The notes: generated from the sequence alone by a model not told the origin. Positions 40,225 through 49,778 are shown, counted from the first letter of the stretch. The stretch is DNA of 64,000 nt from an uncultured Ruminococcus sp. (GCA_900315755.1 ONAI01000001.1:110698-174697); one strand, 5' to 3'. Made by a program: numbers and translations.

Positions 40225-40253
40225 TTGCAATTATCTACAAATTGTTGTATAAT
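40225..40253 (+). promoter_or_regulatory. Promoter of the LytTR two-component genes
   Basis: TTGCAA (40225-40230), 17 bp, TATAAT (40248-40253). The P3 repeats lie 36 bp upstream of its -35 on the other face, so autoregulation is possible. Leader of about 165 nt has no recognised element. Confidence 0.75.
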
Positions 40254-40425
40254 GATTAAAGTAAACATCCGGTTTTCTTAAAAAAGCACGAAACACTGAA
40301 AAAACAGCAACACGATAGTTAAAGCTAATACTATCACTCTGAATTCGGTTGATCTTATAACCAATACTATCATTCACTGCCTGCGTCACCGCTGCGATAT
40401 GAAATATCAGGAGAGGGGATTTTCC

Positions 40426-41142
40426 ATGAAAATAGCTATCTGCGACGACGAAAAGATATACCGCTTAGACCTTATAAAAAAAACAGATGATTATTTCCGA
40501 AATATTGGTATGGATGCCGTGTTCTTTGAATTCAGCGACGGCAATGAACTAATGGATTCAAATATCGACTTCGACCTCATATTTATCGACCATAAAATGA
40601 AAAACAGAAACGGTCTTGATGCCGTTACTCACCTGAGAGCCCGCGGCAATGATACACACGTTATCTTCGTCAGCAGCTACAAAGATATAGTCTTTGATTC
40701 TATGAAAGTAAAGGCATTCCGTTTTCTCATAAAGCCGGTAGCAGATGACAAGCTCCGTGAAGCGCTCGATTCTTTTATCAAGGAAACTGTAAGATGTCCC
40801 TCTGTGCTCGTCCATGACGATTCAAACCTTGCAGTCTGTAATATCAAAGAAAATTCCATAATTTACGCTCAGGCTGAAAATGTCTATACAAAAATATTCA
40901 CTAAGGATAATGCCTATGTTTTTCGGAACACTCTTTCAAAATTTGAAGAAGAACTTAAAAGCAGCTTCTTTTTCAGAGTGCACAGGTCTTATATCGTAAA
41001 TCTCAATTACATAGAAAGATTCTCTAAAACCGACATCCTGCTTTCTACACAGGAAAAAGTCCCAATATCCAAAAAAAGATACAAGCCGTTCCGTGAAGAC
41101 TTTTTTGAATTCGTCAAAAAAGAAAGCCTCAATAAAATATGA
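40426..41142 (+). CDS. LytTR response regulator, AgrA-like
   Basis: 238 residues from ATG 40426 (AGGAGAGGGG upstream). Receiver domain with acidic IAICDDEK, phospho-acceptor Asp in DLIFIDHKM and Lys in FLIKPV. From about 130 a LytTR DNA-binding domain (IYAQAENVYTKIF, FFFRVHRSYIVNLNYIERF). LytTR proteins bind 9-bp direct repeats separated by 12 bp; three such sites are found 240-820 bp upstream in front of minus-strand promoters. It thus probably activates the peptide cluster. Overlaps the kinase gene by 4 bp. Confidence 0.93.
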   Translation: MKIAICDDEKIYRLDLIKKTDDYFRNIGMDAVFFEFSDGNELMDSNIDFDLIFIDHKMKNRNGLDAVTHLRARGNDTHVIFVSSYKDIVFDSMKVKAFRFLIKPVADDKLREALDSFIKETVRCPSVLVHDDSNLAVCNIKENSIIYAQAENVYTKIFTKDNAYVFRNTLSKFEEELKSSFFFRVHRSYIVNLNYIERFSKTDILLSTQEKVPISKKRYKPFREDFFEFVKKESLNKI

Positions 41143-42455
41143 TGATCAATTATATATTCTCTGTAATCTTCATTGCCCTGTCTCTTCTGTATGTCGTAAA
41201 TATCAACCGCATATTATTTCTCATTGACGGCACCTGCTCGCCTTACAAGAAAGTCATACCGCTGCTGGTTTGTCTATCTGCCGCCAGCAGTGTATGCGGT
41301 TTTTTCAGCTTTTCCGATAATGTGCCTGTAACAGTCTCGCTGTTTACACTGCTGTTTTATGTGCTCGTATTCCTGATAGTCTATCTTATGCACCCGAACA
41401 AGCGCAGCGCTCTCTATGTTACTGCTGTGTATATGTGCTTAGACTCTATATTGCAGTCGATGTGCAAGCTGCTGCTGGACTTTTTCTGGACATCCGAAAT
41501 GGTAAGCAGCATCTCTAAACTGGTATCACTTATCATCAACCTGCTGATACTGCTGCTGACTACCCGGTATATGGAAAAAAATGACAACATCCTGCCGTTT
41601 ACTGCAAAACTTATACCAACAAAGGTACATGGACTCGTTCTGAGTATGCTCATGCTGCTCGGTGAACTGTTCGGATGTTATCAGTCTAAATTCAGCAACG
41701 AGACTCTTCAGAATAATATCCTCATGATAAGCACTCTCATCATAATCCCGATTATTTTTATGATGATAATATACCTTATCAAAAGCTGTATATCAAAACA
41801 GTATTATGAGCTGATGTCTGATATTATGGAAAAAAACGTCAATGAACAGATCAGCTACTACAAAAAAATTGATACCATGAACAATGATATGAAGAGGTTC
41901 CGCCACGATTACAAGAATCATCTTCAATGCATCAGTATGCTCATTGATTCAAAACAGTACAGCAAGGCATCCCAGTACATTCAGGACGTTACCAAGCAGG
42001 AGATAATCAGCAGCAAGACCTACTCCACCGGCAACTACATAGCCGATTCGATCCTCGATAACAAAAACGAGAACGCTCAGGCAAACAACGCTGAGATAGT
42101 GTTCAGCGGCGCAATAGACAGTAACGCTCCGCTATCAAAACTGTCTACTATACTCTTCAACGCCCTTGACAATGCTGTTGAAGCCTGCGGCAGAATTAAT
42201 TCCTCAGAAAAAATGGTGATAGATGTCCGGTGCGCAGTCAGCCACAATATACAGGTAATATCTATCTCAAACCCGATGCCGGAAAAAAGCCGCTTTGACA
42301 AAACTTCCAAAAGCGACAAGAAAAATCATGGCTTCGGTCTAATAAACATAAGAAAAGCCGTGAACGATCTGGACGGACAAATGAAAATAGATACTGAAAA
42401 CGGAATATTTTCACTTACAGTGGAATATTCGCTTTCCGGATGTTCAATGGTATGA
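41139..42455 (+). CDS. GHKL sensor kinase, AgrC-like
   Basis: 438 residues. Six or seven membrane helices in the first ~215 residues, a coiled linker, then the H-box RFRHDYKNHLQCISML (His at about 259), N-box STILFNALDNAVEAC and G-box HGFGLINIRKAV. This is the peptide-pheromone receptor type (AgrC/ComD/PlnB). No agrB or agrD is in the window, so the ligand must come from elsewhere or be one of the cluster's peptides (a lanthipeptide-like autoinduction). Terminator follows. Confidence 0.92.
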   Translation: MMINYIFSVIFIALSLLYVVNINRILFLIDGTCSPYKKVIPLLVCLSAASSVCGFFSFSDNVPVTVSLFTLLFYVLVFLIVYLMHPNKRSALYVTAVYMCLDSILQSMCKLLLDFFWTSEMVSSISKLVSLIINLLILLLTTRYMEKNDNILPFTAKLIPTKVHGLVLSMLMLLGELFGCYQSKFSNETLQNNILMISTLIIIPIIFMMIIYLIKSCISKQYYELMSDIMEKNVNEQISYYKKIDTMNNDMKRFRHDYKNHLQCISMLIDSKQYSKASQYIQDVTKQEIISSKTYSTGNYIADSILDNKNENAQANNAEIVFSGAIDSNAPLSKLSTILFNALDNAVEACGRINSSEKMVIDVRCAVSHNIQVISISNPMPEKSRFDKTSKSDKKNHGFGLINIRKAVNDLDGQMKIDTENGIFSLTVEYSLSGCSMV

Positions 42456-42467
42456 TATTGATACGAA

Positions 42468-42520
42468 AAAAGCTCCCATACGATGTGAGACCTACCATTT
42501 CACATCGCTGGGAGCCTTTC
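42468..42520 (+). terminator. Terminator after the kinase gene
   Basis: GCTCCC..CGATGTGA / TTCACATCG..GGGAGC hairpin followed by CTTTCTG. Confidence 0.75.
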
Positions 42521-42649
42521 TGTATTTTGAGTTGTTCAAGTGTATTGAATAAATGTTTATGCCTGTCCACTGCAAAAGCTAAAATAAGTCCTTTGTAAAA
42601 AGAAAACGAGCCTGCGAGTGCCAACGTGGAAGGGGGCGCAGGCTCTGCG

Positions 42650-42725
42650 TGGAGCTTGTGACGGGACTCGAACCTGCGACCTGCTCATTACGAATGAGCT
42701 GCACTACCAACTGTGCTACACAAGC
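42650..42725 (-). tRNA. tRNA-Thr(CGT)
   Basis: Complete on the minus strand: acceptor GCTTGTG/ACAAGC, anticodon loop TTCGTAA within GCTCA/TGAGC, T-loop TTCGAGT, encoded CCA at 42652-42650. Confidence 0.93.
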
Positions 42726-42742
42726 ATTATTAAATTTTTGAA

Positions 42743-42793
42743 GGAGACCTGAACATTACGAATCAATTGCGCTACCAACTGCGCCACACTAGC
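42743..42793 (-). pseudogene. Truncated tRNA-Thr(CGT) copy
   Basis: Minus strand GCTAGTG, D-arm GCGC-AGTTGGTA-GCGC, anticodon loop TTCGTAA, then it stops after the variable loop (AGGTC); T-arm and acceptor 3' strand are missing. Lies 17 bp upstream of the intact tRNA-Thr. Confidence 0.8.
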
Positions 42794-42909
42794 ATATAGA
42801 ATCAAATACAACACAATAATTATACACTAAAAGAGTTGCAATGTCAAGTAGCGACTTCAAAACATAATTATAGAAAGTGAAAGACCGTCCCTCAGGACAG
42901 TCTTTCAAA

Positions 42910-43512
42910 TCACATATCATTTCTGTTTTCAAGAGCCTTAAACAACGTAACTTCATCAGCGTATTCAAGGATACCGCCAACAGGAAGTCCAAAGGCAAGT
43001 CTGGTCACCTTTACGCCAAGTGGTTTAAGCAGACCAGCCGCATACATAGCGGTGGCATCTCCCTCAACGGTAGGATTAGTAGCCATGATAACTTCCTTAA
43101 CGCCGCCCTGAGCAATACGTTCAAGCAATTCTTTGAAGCGCAGTTTATCGGGAGTAACGCCGTCCATAGGGGATAGCAAGCCGTGAAGAACATGGTAAAC
43201 ACCGTTGTACTCCCTTGTACGCTCAAAAGCGGTGACATCCTTAGGACTTTCAACAACGCATATAACGCTCTTATCCCGCTCATCGTCGCTGCAAATCGGA
43301 CATATCTCCCTTTCGGTAAGATTCTGGCAGCACTTACAGCAGCGAACATTCTTCTTAGCATCAATAAGTGCCTTAGCGAAATCCTCAACAGCGGCTTCAT
43401 CCATAGACATAACGTGATAAGCCAGCCTCTGGGCGGACTTCATGCCGATCCCCGGAAGCGAAGCAAACTTTTCCGCAAGGATCACAAGCGGAAGAGCATT
43501 ATGGTCAGCCAT
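42910..43512 (-). CDS. recR: Recombination mediator RecR
   Basis: 200 residues, standard length. Helix-hairpin-helix LPGIGMKSAQRLAYHV (16-31), zinc finger C-x2-C...C-x2-C (CCKCCQNLTEREICPIC) and Toprim domain (VVESPKDVTAFE). Loads RecA at gaps with RecO/RecF. In the conserved dnaX-ybaB-recR order. A hairpin (GAAAGAC...GTCTTTC, 42879-42907) follows its stop. Confidence 0.97.
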   Translation of the reverse strand: MADHNALPLVILAEKFASLPGIGMKSAQRLAYHVMSMDEAAVEDFAKALIDAKKNVRCCKCCQNLTEREICPICSDDERDKSVICVVESPKDVTAFERTREYNGVYHVLHGLLSPMDGVTPDKLRFKELLERIAQGGVKEVIMATNPTVEGDATAMYAAGLLKPLGVKVTRLAFGLPVGGILEYADEVTLFKALENRNDM

Positions 43513-43518
43513 TATTCC

Positions 43519-43866
43519 TTAAAACAGACCTGGGAGAGAAACTCCTCCGGTGATCTTGCTCATTTCGGATTCTGTTGTAGACTCAACATTGTTTACAGCT
43601 TCATTTACAGCGCTTATGATGAGATCCTGAAGCATCTCAATATCCTCTGGGTCAACGACCTCAGGCTTGATTGTAAGAGACTTGATAGTCTTCTTGCCTG
43701 TTACTACAACTTCTACTGCACCGCCGCCGACAACTGCTGAGAAATCTCTTCCCTCAATATCTTCCTGAAGTTCTGTTATCTGATCCTGCATTTTCTGTGC
43801 CTGCTTGATCATTGAATTCATGTTCTGAGCGCCGCCGCCCATATTCTTTGGTATTCTTGCTTTCAT
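43519..43866 (-). CDS. ybaB: YbaB/EbfC nucleoid-associated protein
   Basis: 115 residues with NMNSMIKQAQKMQDQITELQ and VGGGAVEVVVTGKKTIKSL, the family signature. Dimeric DNA-binding protein. 6 bp before recR, 65 bp after dnaX. A Gly-rich N-terminus (NMGGGAQ) is typical of clostridial members. Confidence 0.96.
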   Translation of the reverse strand: MKARIPKNMGGGAQNMNSMIKQAQKMQDQITELQEDIEGRDFSAVVGGGAVEVVVTGKKTIKSLTIKPEVVDPEDIEMLQDLIISAVNEAVNNVESTTESEMSKITGGVSLPGLF

Positions 43867-43930
43867 TTCAAATTCTCCTTTTAGAATGAATATTTTGTAT
43901 TATAAAAGCGATATTACGCTTTCTTCAACA

Positions 43931-45532
43931 TTAACCCTGAATGCTCTCAACAGCAGTTTCGATATTATTTGCCTGAGCCTTTTTTATAAGTTCCTCAGCC
44001 ATATTTCTCTGCTGATCGACGGTTGTGGCGCACTTTGCCTTGATAACGTATCTCTGACCAAGCACACGGGCTATCGTCTCACCGAGAGAAACTGCATTTT
44101 CCTTTGTCTTGAACAATGTTATGAAGAACCTGTTCTGTGAGGTTATAAATATGATATTACCGGCAGTAGCGGCAAATGAGCCATCAAGACTTCCTGCAAC
44201 AGCCGGATTCACCTTCTTGAACTCTTCCATGACCTCTTCCCAGCGTTCACACGGTTTAAGGTCTTCAGGACGAAGCTTTTTAATATCCACACTCGGTGCA
44301 GGTTCTGTATCGGGTGCAGGATTCTTAGCGGTAAGTATCTCCTGTTCCGGCTTTTTTCTTACTTCCGCCGGAGCATTGCTGATCTTGTCCTCTAACTGTT
44401 TTATTTTATCATAAATTTCAGAATTGTCAATAGTTACAGTGTTATTTTTTACATTTCCGCAGAGTTTTATAAGAGTCATCTCAAACTCAACTCTCTTGTT
44501 CATTACCTTCATCATGCGTTCGCGGCACTCCTGAAGCGCCGAAAGCCTGTCCATGACCGTATCCAGTTCTGATCTCTCTGCGATAGCCTTCAGCCTTTCA
44601 AGCTCATCAGGCATACAAACGATAAGCTTATCTGCATTCTGCGGCGACACCTTCATCAGCATTACGTTCCTGTACTGCGTTATCAGTTCCTCACACAGTC
44701 TTGTGAGATCCTTGGACATATCGTAGAGCGAGCCTGTTATCTCAAGAGCTTTTGCCGTATCTGAATCAACAATAGCATCAAGCATATCGTAAAGATAATC
44801 TCTTCCGGCAATTCCGGCGGTTTCGGAAACAGCAGCCGCATCTATTACCTCTGCACAGGCTGAACACTGATCGAGCAGCGATACCGCATCTCGCATACCT
44901 CCGTCGGCAAGCTTTGCAATAAGTGCAGCACCGTCATCGGTAAGTGTGAGGGATTCCTGTTCAGCTATAAATTTAAGTCTTGCGGCAATATCCTCAGCTT
45001 TGATGCGCCTGAAATCGTATCTCTGACAGCGTGAAGCGATAGTTGCCGGAACTTTGTGTATCTCCGTCGTAGCAAGTATGAACTTTACATACGGCGGCGG
45101 TTCTTCCATGATTTTCAGAAGCGCGTTAAAAGCTCCCTGAGAGAGCATATGCACCTCATCAATGATGTATATTTTATAAGCGCCGCGCTCAGGGGTATAG
45201 ACCGCACCCTCGCGCAGATCACGGATATTGTCAACGCCGTTGTTTGAAGCAGCATCTATCTCGACAATATCTGTCAGCGAACCGTTATCCGCATCACGGC
45301 ATATATCACATTCAAGACAGGGGTTGCCGTTTTTCATATTGCGGCAGTTCACGGCTTTGGCAAGTATGCGCGCACACGTAGTTTTACCAGTTCCGCGCGA
45401 ACCGGTAAAAAGATAAGCATGAGCAGTCTTGCCGCTGATTATCTGATTTTTCAGCGTATCCGTAGTATGCTGCTGTGAAATGACATCATCGAACGTCAGC
45501 GGACGCCATTTGCGGTATAGAGCCTTATACAC
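43931..45532 (-). CDS. dnaX: DNA polymerase III subunit gamma/tau (GTG start)
   Basis: 533 residues. Clamp-loader AAA+ ATPase: GSRGTGKTTCARI (Walker A), four-Cys zinc module (NCRNMKNGNPC, LECDIC), IDEVHMLSQGAFNALLK (Walker B region) and SRCQRYDF. The linker is Pro/Glu-rich, then a tau-type C-terminal domain that contacts polymerase. Start is GTG 45532 (GGGGAAG upstream). No slippery A-run for gamma production noticed. Confidence 0.96.
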   Translation of the reverse strand: MYKALYRKWRPLTFDDVISQQHTTDTLKNQIISGKTAHAYLFTGSRGTGKTTCARILAKAVNCRNMKNGNPCLECDICRDADNGSLTDIVEIDAASNNGVDNIRDLREGAVYTPERGAYKIYIIDEVHMLSQGAFNALLKIMEEPPPYVKFILATTEIHKVPATIASRCQRYDFRRIKAEDIAARLKFIAEQESLTLTDDGAALIAKLADGGMRDAVSLLDQCSACAEVIDAAAVSETAGIAGRDYLYDMLDAIVDSDTAKALEITGSLYDMSKDLTRLCEELITQYRNVMLMKVSPQNADKLIVCMPDELERLKAIAERSELDTVMDRLSALQECRERMMKVMNKRVEFEMTLIKLCGNVKNNTVTIDNSEIYDKIKQLEDKISNAPAEVRKKPEQEILTAKNPAPDTEPAPSVDIKKLRPEDLKPCERWEEVMEEFKKVNPAVAGSLDGSFAATAGNIIFITSQNRFFITLFKTKENAVSLGETIARVLGQRYVIKAKCATTVDQQRNMAEELIKKAQANNIETAVESIQG

Positions 45533-45555
45533 TGAAAGCTTCCCCTTTCCTGATA

Positions 45556-46476
45556 TTAAGCGTTATGTGATACCGTATTTTCCTTTCCGGAATGCGATTC
45601 CAGCATAACAGCCGCCTGTACCTTTTTAAAATAGGTCGTAAACCCATGCGGATCTTCTATGTTATTGATAAGAGCCATGCGGAAATATTCCTCGCCCTTA
45701 TGAAGGTCTCTCATGATAGTATATGCAAGAGCTGCTCCTCCGAGCGCGTCCGCATAGCATTCACGGCGCTCTATCGCCTCATTGAACCATTTCAGTGCAT
45801 TTTCACCGTCGTTGAGTTTGATATAGACCGAGCCGATCTCATATCTTGCACGGCAGCTGTACTTATGGTCCGTATCCATAATACCTTTCAGTATTTCTAT
45901 TGCCTTGTTCGTAGCGCCTGTTGCAGCACAGCTTCTCGCCTTGAAGAGTGGGAGCTCCGGCAGTGAATAGCCGAATTTCTCGGCTTTTTCATAATTAACA
46001 ACAGCATTAGGGTACATACCCATTATCTGATAACAGCGTCCGCGGTAAAATGAAAGAACTCCCTGTTCCTCGCGGCTGCATTCAAGATCACTCGCATCGA
46101 GTTCTGTAAAGATATTCAAAGCGGCTTCAAAGTCTCCTGAATGAAGAGTCCACAGACCGCTCTCGAAGCGCTGTGATTTCTTTCCGAGACCGGTAAAAGC
46201 GCCTCCGATCATATCTTCATCATAACGGTGAAATATCTTCTTTCCGTACTTGCCGACTTCAACGAAGAAGAATACTACAAACGCCGAACTCATTACTGCC
46301 AGCATCAGGAGAATCGCTGTACTGACACTGAAAAGCGGCTCACCCTTGAAAGTCGTATACGAGATCAATACAAGCAGCATCGTTGCCGCACTGAAAGCAA
46401 GGGCATTTATTGCCGCACGTCTCATGCAGATCATAACACGCCTTGTTCTTCTAAGCAATATTGTAAATAGCAGCAT
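45556..46476 (-). CDS. TPR-repeat membrane protein
   Basis: 306 residues from ATG 46476 with GGGAGG; longer in-frame starts would lie inside the SRP RNA gene and are rejected. Two TM helices (about 22-42 and 50-75), then tetratricopeptide repeats (GDFEAALNIFTELDASD, YPNAVVNYEKAEKFGY, NKAIEILKGI, ENALKWFNEAIERRECYADA). TPR proteins scaffold other proteins; partner unknown. Placed between the SRP RNA and dnaX. Confidence 0.88.
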   Translation of the reverse strand: MLLFTILLRRTRRVMICMRRAAINALAFSAATMLLVLISYTTFKGEPLFSVSTAILLMLAVMSSAFVVFFFVEVGKYGKKIFHRYDEDMIGGAFTGLGKKSQRFESGLWTLHSGDFEAALNIFTELDASDLECSREEQGVLSFYRGRCYQIMGMYPNAVVNYEKAEKFGYSLPELPLFKARSCAATGATNKAIEILKGIMDTDHKYSCRARYEIGSVYIKLNDGENALKWFNEAIERRECYADALGGAALAYTIMRDLHKGEEYFRMALINNIEDPHGFTTYFKKVQAAVMLESHSGKENTVSHNA

Positions 46477-46506
46477 TGTAACCTCCCGAAAATCAGCATA
46501 ACTAAA

Positions 46507-46645
46507 ACAAAAATTCCGGAACATAAATGTGCAGGCTTGCTGCGGCACACAACACACACCGCTTAATGCTGCTCGGTCTCCCGCCTGACATGGTTCACGA
46601 GGTCTTGTTGCACAGGGCCCGCACATTTATATTTCGGAATTAATT
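46507..46645 (-). ncRNA. ffs: Signal recognition particle RNA (small bacterial type)
   Basis: The conserved SRP apical domain is clear on the minus strand: CGTGAACCATGTCAGGCGGG, then AGACCGAGCAGCATTAAGCG, including the GTCAGG/AGCAGC asymmetric loop. Long flanking arms GTGCGGGC/GCCTGCAC and AATTCCG...CGGAATT close the rod, ending in T5. Binds Ffh and directs membrane-protein targeting. Confidence 0.93.
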
Positions 46646-46668
46646 GAGAGACATACGCTCTAAGGGTA

Positions 46669-46697
46669 ATTATAACACAACACGTAACCTTTGTCAA
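46669..46697 (-). promoter_or_regulatory. Promoter of SRP RNA
   Basis: Minus strand TTGACA (46692-46697), 17 bp, TATAAT (46669-46674). Confidence 0.9.
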
Positions 46698-46751
46698 GCA
46701 TTTTTTCATAACAATCTCGTTATTGATGCCGCTCATTTTATTTTCAGGCTG

Positions 46752-46780
46752 TTGACACATCCCTCTTATAATGGTATAAT
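46752..46780 (+). promoter_or_regulatory. Promoter of purB
   Basis: TTGACA (46752-46757), 17 bp, TATAAT (46775-46780). Confidence 0.9.
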
Positions 46781-46827
46781 TATAATGAAATAATATGCGC
46801 TATGCGCTGAAAAGGAGTATTTTTATC

Positions 46828-48267
46828 ATGAGCGGAAACAAAAACAGCTATGAAAGCCCATTCTGTACACGTTATGCCAGCGAAGAGATGCAGTATATCT
46901 TCTCTGCTGATAAGAAATTCACTACCTGGAGAAAACTCTGGGTCGCTCTCGCAAGAGCCGAAATGAAGCTTGGTCTCCCTGTTACAGAAGAGCAGGTCAA
47001 GCAGCTTGAAGAACATATCAATGATATTGACTATGAAGCTGCCGAAGCAAGAGAGCGTATCACCCGCCACGATGTTATGGCTCATGTTTTCACATATGGT
47101 CAGGCTTGTCCTGACGCTGCCGGTATCATTCATCTCGGCGCAACTTCATGCTATGTAGGCGATAATACTGATGTTATCATCATGCGTGATGCTTTACAGG
47201 TCATCCGCAGAAAACTCATAAACGTTATGAACAATCTTTCAAAATTCGCCGCTGAATACAAGGATATGCCATGTCTCGCATATACTCATCTCCAGCCGGC
47301 TCAGCTCACAACTGTCGGCAAGAGAGCAACTCTCTGGCTCAACGAGCTCCTCATGGACTTCGAGGACCTCGAATATCGTATCTCTACTCTCAAGCTCCTC
47401 GGTTCAAAGGGAACAACAGGTACTCAGGCTTCTTTCATGGAGCTCTTCGAGGGCGACACCGACAAGATCAAGAAGCTTGAAAGCATGATCGCTGAAGAAA
47501 TGGGCTTCGACAGCGTTGTGCCCGTTTCAGGTCAGACATATTCAAGAAAGATGGATTTTCAGGTGCTTTCAGTTCTCAGCGGTATCGCTCAGTCAGCAAG
47601 CAAATTCTCAAACGATATGCGTCTGCTCCAGTCCTTCAAGGAAATGGAAGAGCCGCGTGAAAAGAAGCAGATCGGTTCATCCGCAATGGCTTACAAGCGC
47701 AATCCTATGCGCTGCGAGAGAATAACATCTCTTGCAAGATACGTCATGATCGACAGTCTCAACCCTGCATTCACAGCCGGAACACAGTGGTTCGAGAGAA
47801 CACTGGATGACTCAGCAAACAAGCGTATATCCGTTGCTGAGGCTTTCCTCGGCGTTGACGCTATCCTCAACATCATGATGAACGTTACCGATGGTCTCGT
47901 AGTATATCCGGAAATGATAAGAAGACGTGTTATGGCAGAGCTCCCATTCATGGCAAGCGAAAATATCATGATGGATGCCGTAAAGAAGGGCGGAAACCGT
48001 CAGGAACTCCACGACCGTATCATGGACTACTCTATGGAAGCCGGCGCTAATGTTAAAGTACGCGGTCTCGATAACAACCTCTGCGAACTCATAGAGGCTG
48101 ATCCTATGTTCATGGTAACAAAAGAGGAGCTCGATGCTGTACTCAAACCGGAAAACTACACCGGCAGAAGCTCACAGCAAGTAGAGGAATTCCTCAATGA
48201 CTGCATCAAGCCTATCCTTGAAGCTAACAAGGACATCCTCGGCGAAAACTTTGAAATGAAGAACTGA
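46828..48267 (+). CDS. purB: Adenylosuccinate lyase
   Basis: 479 residues from ATG 46828 (AAGGAG upstream; an earlier in-frame ATG at 46795 lacks one). Fumarase/aspartase superfamily: IHLGATSCYVGDNTD, YTHLQPAQ and the signature GSSAMAYKRNPMRCE. Cleaves SAICAR and adenylosuccinate, giving fumarate, in purine synthesis. Length is that of the longer clostridial form. rimM follows 5 bp after the stop. Confidence 0.96.
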   Translation: MSGNKNSYESPFCTRYASEEMQYIFSADKKFTTWRKLWVALARAEMKLGLPVTEEQVKQLEEHINDIDYEAAEARERITRHDVMAHVFTYGQACPDAAGIIHLGATSCYVGDNTDVIIMRDALQVIRRKLINVMNNLSKFAAEYKDMPCLAYTHLQPAQLTTVGKRATLWLNELLMDFEDLEYRISTLKLLGSKGTTGTQASFMELFEGDTDKIKKLESMIAEEMGFDSVVPVSGQTYSRKMDFQVLSVLSGIAQSASKFSNDMRLLQSFKEMEEPREKKQIGSSAMAYKRNPMRCERITSLARYVMIDSLNPAFTAGTQWFERTLDDSANKRISVAEAFLGVDAILNIMMNVTDGLVVYPEMIRRRVMAELPFMASENIMMDAVKKGGNRQELHDRIMDYSMEAGANVKVRGLDNNLCELIEADPMFMVTKEELDAVLKPENYTGRSSQQVEEFLNDCIKPILEANKDILGENFEMKN

Positions 48268-48272
48268 TAACT

Positions 48273-48776
48273 ATGAAAAAACAATACCTCGAAGCCGGAA
48301 AAATAGTCACGACCCACGGCATCCGCGGGGAAGTGAAAATAATGCCATATACCGATTCCCCCGATCTTCTTTGTGAGTTCGACAGACTTTTTATAGGAAA
48401 AAATCACGATGAAATAATAGTCGAACGCGCCCGCGTGTTCAAAAATACCGTCATCACAAAGTTCAAGGGTGTCGATACTCCCGAAGCTGCTGAAAAGCTG
48501 CGTAACAAGCTGCTATATATGCACCGTGACGACCTCGAACTCGATGAAGACACCTATTTCATTCAGGATCTCATCGGTCTTGAGGTGCGTGATGCCGATT
48601 CAGATAAAGTTTACGGCAAAATAACCGATGTTATGCAGACAGGCGCTAATGATGTTTACGTCATAAAGAGCGATGAGCGCGAGTACCTCGTGCCGGCTAT
48701 TGCAGATGTTATCATCTCAACTGATGTAGATGAAGGTTTTATGACTATCCGTCCGCTCGATGGTCTTTTTGACTGA
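48273..48776 (+). CDS. rimM: 16S rRNA processing protein RimM
   Basis: 167 residues. GKIVTTHGIRGEVKI at the start, RARVFKNTVITKFKGVDTPE and the C-terminal PRC barrel (DLIGLEVRD, LVPAIADVI). Aids 30S subunit maturation. Coupled to trmD (24 bp) as usual, but purB rather than ffh/rpsP precedes it here. Confidence 0.96.
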   Translation: MKKQYLEAGKIVTTHGIRGEVKIMPYTDSPDLLCEFDRLFIGKNHDEIIVERARVFKNTVITKFKGVDTPEAAEKLRNKLLYMHRDDLELDEDTYFIQDLIGLEVRDADSDKVYGKITDVMQTGANDVYVIKSDEREYLVPAIADVIISTDVDEGFMTIRPLDGLFD

Positions 48777-48800
48777 GCAATAGTAAAAAGGAAGTTACCT

Positions 48801-49505
48801 ATGCATATAGAAATAGCAACCCTATTTCCGGAAATGTGCGAGGCTGTCCTCGGTGAGAGCATAGTCGGAAGAGCCAGAAAAGCCGGAAAGATCTCTGTAC
48901 ACTGCCGCCAGATACGTGAATATACTCAGGATAAGCACCGCCGTGTTGATGATACTCCCTATGGCGGCGGAATGGGCATGGTAATGCAGTGCGAACCTAT
49001 ATACAACTGCTATAAGGCAATCTGTGACGAGACAGGTGCAAAGCCGCATACAATATATATGTCTCCTAAAGGCAGGATATTCGATCAGCAGAAAGCCGTA
49101 GAACTCTCACAAATGGACAATATCCTCATCATATGCGGACATTACGAAGGCGTGGATCAGCGCGTGATCGACAAAATAGTTGACGAGGAGATCTCCATTG
49201 GCGATTATGTCCTCACAGGAGGGGAACTTCCTGCCTGCGTTGTAGCTGATGCTGTTGCAAGAATGTGTCCGGGAGTGCTGTCTGATGATGTCTGTTTCAC
49301 TGACGAGAGCATTTACAGCGGACTTCTTGAATATCCACAGTATACACGTCCTGAAGTATGGGAAGGCGAAGCTGTTCCGCCGGTATTATTGACCGGTCAC
49401 CACAAAAACATACAACAATGGCGCATGGAACAGAGCATCGCGCTGACAGAACAGCGGCGCCCCGATCTTCTTGCGAAATACAGGGAAAAAGCCGACCAAA
49501 AATGA
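48801..49505 (+). CDS. trmD: tRNA (guanine-N1)-methyltransferase TrmD
   Basis: 234 residues. SPOUT knot motifs YMSPKGRIFDQ, IICGHYEGVDQRV and IGDYVLTGGELPA. Methylates G37 with SAM. Followed by a 380-bp AT-rich gap (49506-49889) containing TATATATATA stretches and the HPr promoter but no gene. Confidence 0.97.
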   Translation: MHIEIATLFPEMCEAVLGESIVGRARKAGKISVHCRQIREYTQDKHRRVDDTPYGGGMGMVMQCEPIYNCYKAICDETGAKPHTIYMSPKGRIFDQQKAVELSQMDNILIICGHYEGVDQRVIDKIVDEEISIGDYVLTGGELPACVVADAVARMCPGVLSDDVCFTDESIYSGLLEYPQYTRPEVWEGEAVPPVLLTGHHKNIQQWRMEQSIALTEQRRPDLLAKYREKADQK

Positions 49506-49778
49506 CGTTTTACGCCAATTTGTGACCAAATTTTGCGATTTATATATATATTAATTTTATAGATATATATATATCCGATATTTCGTCATTATTCCGCTAA
49601 AACCGAAACTCCTTTAGAAGATTCACACATATATCCACGTTGAATAATGTGCAACTTGACTAACAATTTTTTCTATTTTTTTGTAGTGATAATCCACAAG
49701 CAGACCAACTAAATATCTCTCACATTTTATCGAAATGTAGAATTTAACCCCAAGTCAGCATTTATACACAAAAATCCG

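Noticed and set aside
40426..42455. A complete agr quorum-sensing locus (agrBDCA)
   Set aside because: Only the kinase and regulator are present; no AgrB-like membrane protease or AgrD-like precursor was found on either strand nearby.
45556..46626. Longer TPR protein starting inside the SRP RNA
   Set aside because: The first 50 codons correspond to the highly conserved SRP RNA sequence; ATG 46476 has a proper RBS.
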